Part shown: in pieces, positions 34,838 to 41,549 of the stretch
Layout: every line of letters starts with the position of its first letter
Position numbering within the stretch: the first letter of the stretch is position 1
Origin: Anaerolineae bacterium
Lineage (GTDB): Bacteria; Chloroflexota; Anaerolineae; Aggregatilineales; Aggregatilineaceae
Direction of reading: 5' to 3'
NCBI GenBank assembly: GCA_016934195.1
Contig: JAFGTJ010000458.1
Location: 1 to 46,985, forward strand
Length of the DNA: 46,985 nt
Made by a program: the position numbers and the translations under genes
Notes under the pieces: model-generated
Told to the model about the DNA's origin: nothing
Database searches by the model: none
What the model saw: only the letters and a program-made list of their open reading frames with translations

Positions 34838-36094
34838 ATGCAAACACGAACGTGTCCAGAGTGTGGGCACGAAAATCTGCAGCGCGCAGTGTTTTGTTTT
34901 CAGTGCGGGTGTAACCTGGACGAACCGCCGGTTGTGCGTGGTATTCACCGCGACCGTCGGCATGTTGAAGACGCGATGCGATATGTGAAAGGGCGCGAGA
35001 GCAGGCTGGAGCGCGATATTGTGGAGCATCTGCGGCAGGCCAAAGCCAAGCTGCCGCCGCCGATTGACAGCACACCTGTGACCTGTCTCCGGTGTGGCAC
35101 GTTGAACAAGCCATTGGCCGGGTACTGTATTGGTTGTGGCGCGACTCTCTCGGTTCCCGATCAAATAAACACGGTCAATCTGGTGCCGCGCGCGGCGGCG
35201 CTGAGTGATGTGGGACAGGTGCGCGATAACAACGAGGATCGTGTGGGGATGTGGGCGCGGCATGGCGTGCTGCTGGCGATGGTAGCCGATGGGATGGGCG
35301 GCGCGGTAGCCGGGGAGGAAGCCAGCCGTCTCGTGACGGAAGCGATTCAGGCCGATTTTTTGGGCGAAGCGCGCGGCAGCGAAACGTTAAGTGATCTGGC
35401 GGAAGATGAAATTTCCGATAAGTTGCGTCAGGCGGTTCGTCGCGCCAACCGTGCCGTAATGTACCAGGCGAACATGAATCCTGAGTTGCAGGGCATGGGA
35501 ACGACGATCACCCTGGCGTTTGTGCGCGACAACCGGGTGGTGATTGCGCATGTGGGCGACAGCCGGGCCTATCTGGTGGATGGGAATGAAGGTTGGATTA
35601 ACCAGATCACCGACGATCATAGTTTTGTCGAGGCGCTGTTGGCTTCCGGCCATATCACGCCGGAACAGGCGGCAGTACATCCGATGCGCAACGTGCTCTA
35701 TCGCGCGCTGGGACAGGTCGATGATACCGAATCGGACCTGTACAGCCGCAACCTGACGGCAGGTGATTGGCTGATTCTGTGCTCGGATGGTTTGACCCGG
35801 CACGTATCTGCTACCGAGATCGCCGAACAGACGACCAGCGGACAGTCGCCGGACCAGGTGGCCCAGGCATTGGTTGATCTGGCGAACCAGCGTGGCGGCG
35901 AGGATAACATCAGCGTGGTGGTCGTCTTGATGGAGAGCGCTGAGGATATCGAACCGGAAGCTCCGCCCGATCCGACTTTATACCGGCAAACGGATATTGG
36001 ATTATATCAGGCTCCCGGCGCTGAGGGCGCAGAGCGCAGCACAACAGAATTGGACGTTATCAAGCCTGATGACCAGGGTGATCGCCCTGAATAG
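34838..36094 (+). CDS. Zinc-ribbon PP2C-type Ser/Thr protein phosphatase
   Basis: The 418-residue protein begins with a zinc ribbon (CPECGH and CFQCGC), has a helical spacer, and then a second ribbon (CLRCGT and CIGCGA). From about residue 130 it is a PP2C/PPM phosphatase: DVGQVRDNNEDR, VADGMGGAVAGEEAS, VVIAHVGDSRAYL, ILCSDGLTRHV and GGEDNISVVVV. These carry the metal-binding aspartates of the family. It should remove phosphate from Ser/Thr residues in the cytoplasm, the natural counterpart of the Hanks-type kinase at 9646. The ATG at 34838 has GGAG 9 nt upstream and lies after the promoter. The C terminus is acidic and disordered. Confidence 0.93.
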   Translation: MQTRTCPECGHENLQRAVFCFQCGCNLDEPPVVRGIHRDRRHVEDAMRYVKGRESRLERDIVEHLRQAKAKLPPPIDSTPVTCLRCGTLNKPLAGYCIGCGATLSVPDQINTVNLVPRAAALSDVGQVRDNNEDRVGMWARHGVLLAMVADGMGGAVAGEEASRLVTEAIQADFLGEARGSETLSDLAEDEISDKLRQAVRRANRAVMYQANMNPELQGMGTTITLAFVRDNRVVIAHVGDSRAYLVDGNEGWINQITDDHSFVEALLASGHITPEQAAVHPMRNVLYRALGQVDDTESDLYSRNLTAGDWLILCSDGLTRHVSATEIAEQTTSGQSPDQVAQALVDLANQRGGEDNISVVVVLMESAEDIEPEAPPDPTLYRQTDIGLYQAPGAEGAERSTTELDVIKPDDQGDRPE

Positions 36095-36130
36095 TGCCTG
36101 TTAGAAAATCGCAGGGGGACCAGGGTACTA

Positions 36131-36191
36131 ATGACAATGAAGATAGAATTGTGCTAACCTTGAATTAGCTCAAGGTTGAGCACATTGTCAT
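36131..36191 (+). repeat. Bipartite inverted repeat upstream of the Flp pilin gene
   Basis: An inner stem pairs GTGCT-AACCTTGA (36151-36163) with TCAAGGTT-G-AGCAC (36170-36183), 13 base pairs with one bulged G and a 6-nt loop ATTAGC. An outer stem pairs ATGACAAT (36131-36138) with ATTGTCAT (36184-36191) across an unpaired 12-nt segment on the 5' side. It ends 12 nt before the GGAGGAA ribosome-binding site of the pilin gene. No T-tract follows, so a terminator is unlikely. An mRNA leader structure or a dyad operator is more plausible. Confidence 0.7.
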
Positions 36192-36215
36192 CTAATCATC
36201 ATTGGAGGAATCATT

Positions 36216-36362
36216 ATGCTGTACCGTCCGCGTGAAGAAGGTCAGGGCCTCGTTGAGTACGCTCTGATCCTGGTGTTGGTCGCCGTTGTCGTGATTATCA
36301 TCCTGGCCCTGCTCGGCCCGGCCATCGGCAACATCTTCTCCAACATCGTCAACAACCTGTAA
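36216..36362 (+). CDS. Flp/Fap-type pilin
   Basis: This 48-codon gene is below the size cut of the ORF track. The product starts MLYRPREEGQGLVEYALILV. EEG|QGLVEY matches the type IVb prepilin cleavage site (Gly, four residues, then Glu-Tyr), followed by a hydrophobic helix and ending NIFSNIVNNL. By family knowledge Flp pilins are cleaved by a TadV-type prepilin peptidase and assembled by Tad machinery into thin adhesive pili. No tad genes are in the window. GGAGGAA lies 8 nt before the ATG, and a terminator follows. The codon use (CTG, ATC, GTC, GCC) looks like that of a well-expressed gene. Confidence 0.92.
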   Translation: MLYRPREEGQGLVEYALILVLVAVVVIIILALLGPAIGNIFSNIVNNL

Positions 36363-36374
36363 GGTTGTCATCGG

Positions 36375-36394
36375 GACAGCCATTGGCGGCTGTC
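36375..36394 (+). repeat. Short hairpin after the pilin gene
   Basis: GACAGCC (36375-36381) pairs with GGCTGTC (36388-36394) around a 6-nt loop, 12 nt after the pilin stop. It lies before the terminator and could protect the 3' end of the mRNA. Confidence 0.5.
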
Positions 36395-36407
36395 ATAATA
36401 TTTGAAA

Positions 36408-36438
36408 CAAGCGCCCAATTCGGGCGCTTGTCTTGTTT
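36408..36438 (+). terminator. Terminator of the pilin gene, possibly bidirectional
   Basis: CAAGCGCCC (36408-36416) and GGGCGCTTG (36422-36430) form a perfect 9-bp stem with a 5-nt loop, followed by TCTTGTTT. On the minus strand the stem is followed by TTTC, so it may also end the gene at 36481. Confidence 0.82.
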
Positions 36439-36480
36439 ATGGTGCGAATGAATTAAGAATTGTGGTGTGGCAATAGCACG

Positions 36481-37887
36481 TTATTCGCCAAATACCAGTT
36501 CGATGTTGTCAATCCAGATTGAGCCAACCTGCGCGCGTTCCCAGTCTCCCAGGTCAAATACGAACCAGGCGATCTGAGCCGGATCGAACTCGTCTGGCCC
36601 GCCGTCAAACCACGCGGCTTTTGCCAGATCGTCCCAACTGATGAACAGTTCCGACCAGTCACCAACCGGCGCAGTTACTTCGATCTCAAAGGGAGCAGCC
36701 TGTCCGGGGTCGGGGTTGGCGGGATCGGCTACGGCCAGCGCGAATCGCATCACCAGGTCGGGTTGATCGGCCCACCAATAGAATCGAATCCCCTCGGCTT
36801 CCGACCAATTTTGGATCGCGGCAAAATTGAATCCGCAGCCTCCCCCGCTGTCAGCGGCCATGTCGAGCGTGATCCGCAGTGCTTGCTCGCTGTTGTATCC
36901 GCCCTGTTCCGACGTGCAGGTGAACGTGTTCACGGTGCCATAGGAGTGATCCCACCATTCGAGCTGTGTATCGCTGGTTTCAAAATCCGTGATGGTGTTG
37001 TTGTCCGGTGACAGGGGAACAGCCGCGACAGCGGGTTCACCCTGATCGGCTGGCTGGTCGTCGGGTTCGGACATGTCAGCGGCGTCGGATGGTTGGCCGG
37101 GCTGTTGTTCGTTCAGCGGAAGAGGTTCCCCTGGCGTGAAGTCCATAATAGCCTGGGACACGAAGTCCACAAAGACCGGGCCAACGGTCTGATTAGCGAG
37201 TGTATTCGGGTGGCTGTCCCATTCGTCCCCGCGATATTCGGCGCGCAAAAAGCCTTCTTCATCGGCCAACTGACTGAAGAAGTCAAACACATAGACATTC
37301 GGATGCCCGTCCAGGTATTCCGGCGATGTCAGGTATTCGGACCACTGCCGGGCGCGCGCAGCGCTGTCAGCATCGGTTTCATTGGGCACCAGCGGCGGCG
37401 TGGTGAAAGGAATAAAGAGCTTATCGGGATGCCGGCCCATCGCGTCACGGATGCTCAGAAAATAATGCTGGTATTCCTGGAACATCTCGTCACTGGCGAT
37501 ATGAGACGAGGGGAAACAGCTTTTGAAAATGATCACGTCAAATTCGAGCATGTGGCTGAGCGTGTTGCCGGGTGGATCGGTCACGGGCTGGTTAAATGTC
37601 TCGTACCAGCCATTGGGGTCGGTGTTGTCGCCGGGTACGTCCCAATTGGTGCCGAGATAGGCTCCGGCAGCGTTTATCAGACCCTCCTCGTTATAGCCGT
37701 GATCCCAGAATTCATAACTCTGCGCGGTGAAGGCTTCGCGCACCCCACCTTCCCAGATCAGGCCCGCGCCGGTGGAATGGTGCATAAAAATGATGCGGAT
37801 TGGTTCATCCTGGGCGGCGGTGGGGGAGATGAGAACCAACAGTAATAGGACGGCGAGTGCCGTGTACCAAAATCGGTGCCCCTTCAT
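36481..37887 (-). CDS. Secreted two-domain protein, C-terminal CBM11/CIA30-like domain
   Basis: A signal peptide is clear (ALAVLLLLVLISPTAAQ). Residues about 30-250 form a domain I do not recognise with certainty: it begins IRIIFMHHSTGAGLIWEGG and contains FKSCFPSSH and DEWDSHPNTLANQ, a layout resembling SGNH/GDSL-type hydrolases, with candidate His and Ser residues but no canonical GDS. A linker rich in Gln, Pro and Asp leads to a C-terminal beta domain (about 300-468; ITDFETSDTQLEWWDH and IWIDNIELVFG), like CBM11/CIA30 carbohydrate-binding modules. The likely role is binding or processing a surface glycan, but this is inferred. GGAGGTTGACTG precedes the ATG. It is the last gene of the minus-strand cluster with the two cyclic-nucleotide-binding proteins. 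Confidence 0.75.
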   Translation of the reverse strand: MKGHRFWYTALAVLLLLVLISPTAAQDEPIRIIFMHHSTGAGLIWEGGVREAFTAQSYEFWDHGYNEEGLINAAGAYLGTNWDVPGDNTDPNGWYETFNQPVTDPPGNTLSHMLEFDVIIFKSCFPSSHIASDEMFQEYQHYFLSIRDAMGRHPDKLFIPFTTPPLVPNETDADSAARARQWSEYLTSPEYLDGHPNVYVFDFFSQLADEEGFLRAEYRGDEWDSHPNTLANQTVGPVFVDFVSQAIMDFTPGEPLPLNEQQPGQPSDAADMSEPDDQPADQGEPAVAAVPLSPDNNTITDFETSDTQLEWWDHSYGTVNTFTCTSEQGGYNSEQALRITLDMAADSGGGCGFNFAAIQNWSEAEGIRFYWWADQPDLVMRFALAVADPANPDPGQAAPFEIEVTAPVGDWSELFISWDDLAKAAWFDGGPDEFDPAQIAWFVFDLGDWERAQVGSIWIDNIELVFGE

Positions 37888-37957
37888 CAGTCAACCTCCA
37901 AATGACCCTGCGATTATGCTCACGGTACACCGTTCTGTATCTCTTGGCAAGGCAGCT

Positions 37958-38590
37958 TTATGGGTTTTTATCAGTGGACGCCGGGCGCTGGTCGAGTTTG
38001 AGGGTCGCTTCGCGCGCCTGGACGCTGTGGACCATTTTCAAAAACGCATCCAGCAATCCTTGAATTTCGCCATCCAGGGCTGATTCGGGGACTTGTTGCA
38101 GCGCTTGCTCGTAATTTCCACGTTCGAGTTGCTGGGTGGCGTCCAGAACGTTTTCAAGATAGGTCGTGGTATAACGCACGCGCTCTACCAACTCGCGCAT
38201 CATTGCCAGCCCGACCAACGGGCGCTCGTGTAGAAAGGCCAGAAAATCATCACGGTGCAGGATCAACACGTCGAGCGGTTCCGCTGCCGCCGCTGACGCC
38301 GAACGTGGTTTGCCATCGAGCATGGAAAATTCGCCCACCGTGTCTTCCAGGTGCCGGAGGGTTAACTCGCGGTCTTCCGCATCGCGGGTATAAATGCGTA
38401 CCCGGCCCGATAGAACGATATACATTGAATCGCCCGGCGCGCCTTTCTCAAATAACACCGCCCCCGCCGGGTACGATTGGCGGCGCATCAACTGGATCAA
38501 GGCCGCACGATCTTCCAGCGATACGCCTTTGAACAGGACTGAGTGTTCGAGTTGTACGGCCAGCGTGCCATCGTTTATGTTGTCATTCAT
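37958..38590 (-). CDS. Cyclic-nucleotide-binding-domain protein
   Basis: Residues about 10-130 form a cNMP-binding domain: VLFKGVSLEDRAALI, SYPAGAVLFEKGAPGDSMYIVLSGRVRIY, and a phosphate-binding cassette VGEFSMLDGKPRSASA that keeps the Gly-Glu and Arg of the family. A helical tail of about 75 residues follows (RYTTTYLENVLDATQQLERGNYEQAL), which resembles the tail of the neighbouring fusion protein. No helix-turn-helix, channel or kinase domain is seen, so this is not a CRP-type regulator. It lies 27 nt downstream of the PrsW fusion gene on the same strand and is probably co-transcribed. Confidence 0.88.
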   Translation of the reverse strand: MNDNINDGTLAVQLEHSVLFKGVSLEDRAALIQLMRRQSYPAGAVLFEKGAPGDSMYIVLSGRVRIYTRDAEDRELTLRHLEDTVGEFSMLDGKPRSASAAAAEPLDVLILHRDDFLAFLHERPLVGLAMMRELVERVRYTTTYLENVLDATQQLERGNYEQALQQVPESALDGEIQGLLDAFLKMVHSVQAREATLKLDQRPASTDKNP

Positions 38591-38617
38591 GCGATTATCG
38601 GTTATCTCGCGCGTTTA

Positions 38618-40354
38618 TTAAGCGGTTCCGGTGCGGATAGTTTGTTCCCGTTCGTGTAATTTGCTCGCCGCCGCTGAGAAAATGTCCTCAACCAGCATGA
38701 CTGTTTGCTCGGATATTTCGTCTGGTTCCAGCATGATCTCGCCTGTCATGTGGGTGTCGGTGGTTTGAACTGCCGCGTAATTGCCTGCGCTGATCTGCGT
38801 CATCCAATTAACGCCGATCTCGACCGATGTGGTCGTGAATCGCACTTTTTCAGCCAGGTATTGGAGCATTGCCAGCACGACTTTCGGGCGGCTCTGGATG
38901 AACCGGATGAAGACTTCACGCTGAAGCACCAGCACTTTAAGCGGTCCGTTCGCGCGCGCGCTGGCCGAACGGGGTCGCCCATCCAGCAGCGAAAATTCCC
39001 CGACCACGCTTCCCGGCTCGAAAGTGCGCAGCGGTTTTTCCTGGCCTGCTTGATCGCGCACAAAAATGTCGATTTGCCCGTCTTCAATCAGGTACATGGC
39101 ATCGCCTTTTGCGCCTTCGTGAAACAGCAGTGTGCCGTTGTCAAAGCTTTGAACCGAGATGGCGCGGCTCAGGTTTTCCAGATTTGCTAGCGATACGTTT
39201 TTGAAAATCTGGATATGGCTCAGGCGTTGGGCAAATGCGGCCAACTGCTCCGGCGTGAAGGTTTCGGCCAGTTCCGAGACGCGCATGAACATATCGAAGG
39301 TATGCACCAGCGTCGGATCGGATCGCGCCAGTTCCTCATTGAGTGCTGTTTGCATGGTGGCATCATCACCGGGGAAAACGGTTTGCAGAAACAGGCGGAC
39401 CGGCGCGTTCAGCGTGTTTCGGGTGCGCTCGATCTCGGCACGATACTCGGTAATTTCCGCCAGCCACGCAGCGCGAAGACGGTCGCTGACCGGGCTGCTG
39501 AGATTGTTTTGCAAAATACCGATGTTAGCCTGGACCACGAGCAAGTGGCGAATCAGGGTGATATGCTCCGTCCCGAAGAATTCGCCCAGTTCTCGAAAAA
39601 TCGTTTCCATCGAGGCCACGCCCAGTTGTTGGACGGCTTTACGTTCCCCGGTGGAGACATCCAGGTCCAGTCCCAGAGTGTGGGAAAACCGGCGTTTCTC
39701 CTCTAACAAGCCCTGGTTGATCTGCCATGCGATCAGCACGCCGCCGCCGATGCCGGTACCGACCGCAACCAACAGTAACATGATGCCGTTTAATTCGCTG
39801 ACGACGTTGTTATAGATGACGTGCAGTGCGATAGCGAGTCCGATACCCAGGACCGGCCACACGTTCCGGCGGGCGGCGGTGGTGCGGCGCAGGCGGCCTA
39901 ATGACAGCCCGACTAACCCGCTGGCGGCGGCGTGCATCAGCGAAGTGGATAATGTGCGGCTGATCGCAGTGCCGAGCACGGCGCTGCCCGATCCGGGCAG
40001 GTACACGAACAGGTTTTCCGACAGCGCGAATCCCATCCCAACCGCGATACCGTAGATTGCGCCGTCCACGATGTAGCGAAAACTCGGCTGGCGGATCAGA
40101 TACAGCAGGATCAGCGACTTTAGAATTTCTTCGATAATGGGAGCCGTGATTTTGGTCAGGGTTTCGTAGCTTAGCCCGGTATCAATCACAGCGTTGTTCA
40201 CCCATACCGCGATCTGGTATGCCGCAACCGCGCCCCATGCCGCGCATAACAGGATAGTATTGGCTTTCCCGGTGCCAAACACGTCCAGCGTGATGAACAG
40301 GTAGATTACCAGCGCAGGAATGATGATGGCGATAAGGTAGGCGGCAATCGTCAT
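38618..40354 (-). CDS. PrsW-like intramembrane protease fused to a cyclic-nucleotide-binding domain
   Basis: The N-terminal 210 or so residues hold seven or eight hydrophobic segments with PrsW-family motifs: Glu75-Glu76 in PIIEEILKSL, Glu113 in GFALSENL and His141 in LMHAAASGL. By family knowledge PrsW-type proteins are membrane-embedded proteases that cut transmembrane regulators such as anti-sigma factors. The middle (about 230-375) is a helical cytoplasmic region. Residues about 385-510 form a cNMP-binding domain (LLFHEGAKGDAMYLIEDGQIDIF; VVGEFSLLDGRPRSASARA), then a helical tail. The fusion would let a nucleotide control membrane proteolysis; this is inference. The ATG at 40354 has GAGGCA upstream. 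Confidence 0.88.
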   Translation of the reverse strand: MTIAAYLIAIIIPALVIYLFITLDVFGTGKANTILLCAAWGAVAAYQIAVWVNNAVIDTGLSYETLTKITAPIIEEILKSLILLYLIRQPSFRYIVDGAIYGIAVGMGFALSENLFVYLPGSGSAVLGTAISRTLSTSLMHAAASGLVGLSLGRLRRTTAARRNVWPVLGIGLAIALHVIYNNVVSELNGIMLLLVAVGTGIGGGVLIAWQINQGLLEEKRRFSHTLGLDLDVSTGERKAVQQLGVASMETIFRELGEFFGTEHITLIRHLLVVQANIGILQNNLSSPVSDRLRAAWLAEITEYRAEIERTRNTLNAPVRLFLQTVFPGDDATMQTALNEELARSDPTLVHTFDMFMRVSELAETFTPEQLAAFAQRLSHIQIFKNVSLANLENLSRAISVQSFDNGTLLFHEGAKGDAMYLIEDGQIDIFVRDQAGQEKPLRTFEPGSVVGEFSLLDGRPRSASARANGPLKVLVLQREVFIRFIQSRPKVVLAMLQYLAEKVRFTTTSVEIGVNWMTQISAGNYAAVQTTDTHMTGEIMLEPDEISEQTVMLVEDIFSAAASKLHEREQTIRTGTA

Positions 40355-40437
40355 AGAAATGCCTCGTGGTGTTCAGGATTGATACCTTCAATTTTAGCTG
40401 ATTGTGTTGTGGTATGCATGGTGTTAATTATTTCTAA

Positions 40438-40491
40438 GAATGCGCTGAGAAACATTGACAAGGATACACTAAACTCCTAGAATGCGATCAG
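40438..40491 (+). repeat. Two 12-bp direct repeats around the heat-shock promoter
   Basis: GAATGCGCTGAG (40438-40449) and GAATGCGATCAG (40480-40491) match at 10 of 12 positions. They start exactly 42 bp apart, four turns of B-DNA at 10.5 bp per turn. The first lies just before the -35 and the second overlaps the -10. This is a plausible operator pair, though it does not resemble the published HAIR palindrome. Confidence 0.45.
40455..40483 (+). promoter_or_regulatory. Sigma70-type promoter of the heat-shock operon
   Basis: TTGACA (40455-40460) is a perfect -35. A 17-nt spacer precedes TAGAAT (40478-40483), five of six matches. Transcription would start near 40490, about 33 nt before the dnaJ-like start codon. 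Confidence 0.8.
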
Positions 40492-40522
40492 GTGGTGTAG
40501 ATTGGATCAACAGGGTCTGGCT

Positions 40523-41482
40523 ATGGACTATGTAGACTACTATAAGGTACTGGGCGTTGATCGCGGCGCATCACGCGAGGAGATTAAGAAGGCGTACCGC
40601 CGCTTGGCCCGCCAGTATCACCCCGACGTGAATCCCGGCAACAAAGAAGCCGAGGAAAAATTCAAGGCGATCAACGAAGCTAATGAGGTGCTGTCCGACA
40701 AGGACAAGCGCCAGAAATATGATCAACTCGGCCAGAGTTATCACCAGTGGCAGCAGATGGGCGGACAGCCCGCTGGCTTTGACTGGTCGAATTGGATGTC
40801 TGGGCAGTCTGGGCAGCCTGGGCAGCCGGGCGGCTTCCGCGTAGAATATGCAGACAGTAGTATGGGCGGCGGCGATTTCTTCTCGGATTTCTTCCGCTCG
40901 ATGTTTGGTGGTGGTATGGGACAACAAACACGCTCCGATCCGCGTGGGTCGGGCAGGCGGGCGGCGCGCGGCCAGGATTTGGAGGCAGTGGCCCAGATTA
41001 CGCTGGAGGATGCGTATCACGGTACGATACGGACCGTTCAAATCGGACAGCGCCAGCTTACTGTGAACATTCCACGCGGCGCGCGCGAGGGTACACGGGT
41101 CCGGCTGCGCGGTCAGGGCGAACGCGTGTATGGCGGCGGGCAGCCCGGCGATCTGTTCGTGATCGTGAGCCTGTTGGAGCACCCGGTTTTTACGCGGGAC
41201 GATGATGATCTCCACCTGGATTTGAAGGTGCCGGTTTATACGGCGGTGTTGGGAGGGTCGGTCCGTGTGCCAACCCTGGACGGTGATGTGACGCTGCGCA
41301 TCCAACCCGGCACGCAGTCCGGCCAGAGTATCCGGCTGCGCGGCAAGGGAATGCCACATTTGCGGGGACACGATACACAGGGCGATTTGTACGCGCATGT
41401 GTTGGTTCAGGTGCCGACCGACCTGTCAGAAAACGAACGGCGGCTTTTTGATCAGTTGCGCCAGATGCGCGGCGCTGAGTAG
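40523..41482 (+). CDS. DnaJ/CbpA-like J-domain co-chaperone
   Basis: The 319-residue protein has an N-terminal J domain with the HPD motif (His33-Asp35 in [10 protein letters not shown]), a Gly/Phe-rich linker, and two C-terminal substrate-binding beta domains ([21 protein letters not shown] and [21 protein letters not shown]). The cysteine-rich zinc-finger region of DnaJ is absent, so it is of the CbpA (type II) kind. It should stimulate the ATPase of a DnaK partner not encoded in this window. I chose ATG 40523. A TTG at 40502 starts a longer frame. A 9-bp repeat in the linker encodes Ser/Pro-Gly-Gln units. It is the first gene of an operon with HtrA and HspR. Confidence 0.92.
   Translation: MDYVDYYKVLGVDRGASREEIKKAYRRLARQYHPDVNPGNKEAEEKFKAINEANEVLSDKDKRQKYDQLGQSYHQWQQMGGQPAGFDWSNWMSGQSGQPGQPGGFRVEYADSSMGGGDFFSDFFRSMFGGGMGQQTRSDPRGSGRRAARGQDLEAVAQITLEDAYHGTIRTVQIGQRQLTVNIPRGAREGTRVRLRGQGERVYGGGQPGDLFVIVSLLEHPVFTRDDDDLHLDLKVPVYTAVLGGSVRVPTLDGDVTLRIQPGTQSGQSIRLRGKGMPHLRGHDTQGDLYAHVLVQVPTDLSENERRLFDQLRQMRGAE
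40801..40827 (+). repeat. Three tandem 9-bp repeats within the J-domain protein linker
   Basis: Units TGGGCAGTC, TGGGCAGCC and TGGGCAGCC follow one another in frame and encode Gly-Gln-Ser/Pro repeats. Slippage in this Gly-rich linker could change its length between strains. Confidence 0.75.
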
Positions 41483-41549
41483 GATTGTTTATTGGCACTG
41501 TCGTGAGTGGACGAACCGGATAGTGAAACCAGATTGAGAGGACGACTAC

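Noticed and set aside
36131-36191. Terminator for the PP2C gene
   Set aside because: The stem is strong but is followed by ATTGTCATC, not a T-tract, and it ends just before the pilin ribosome-binding site.
40571-41398. 275-residue ORF on the minus strand
   Set aside because: It is antisense to the J-domain co-chaperone and shows no motif.
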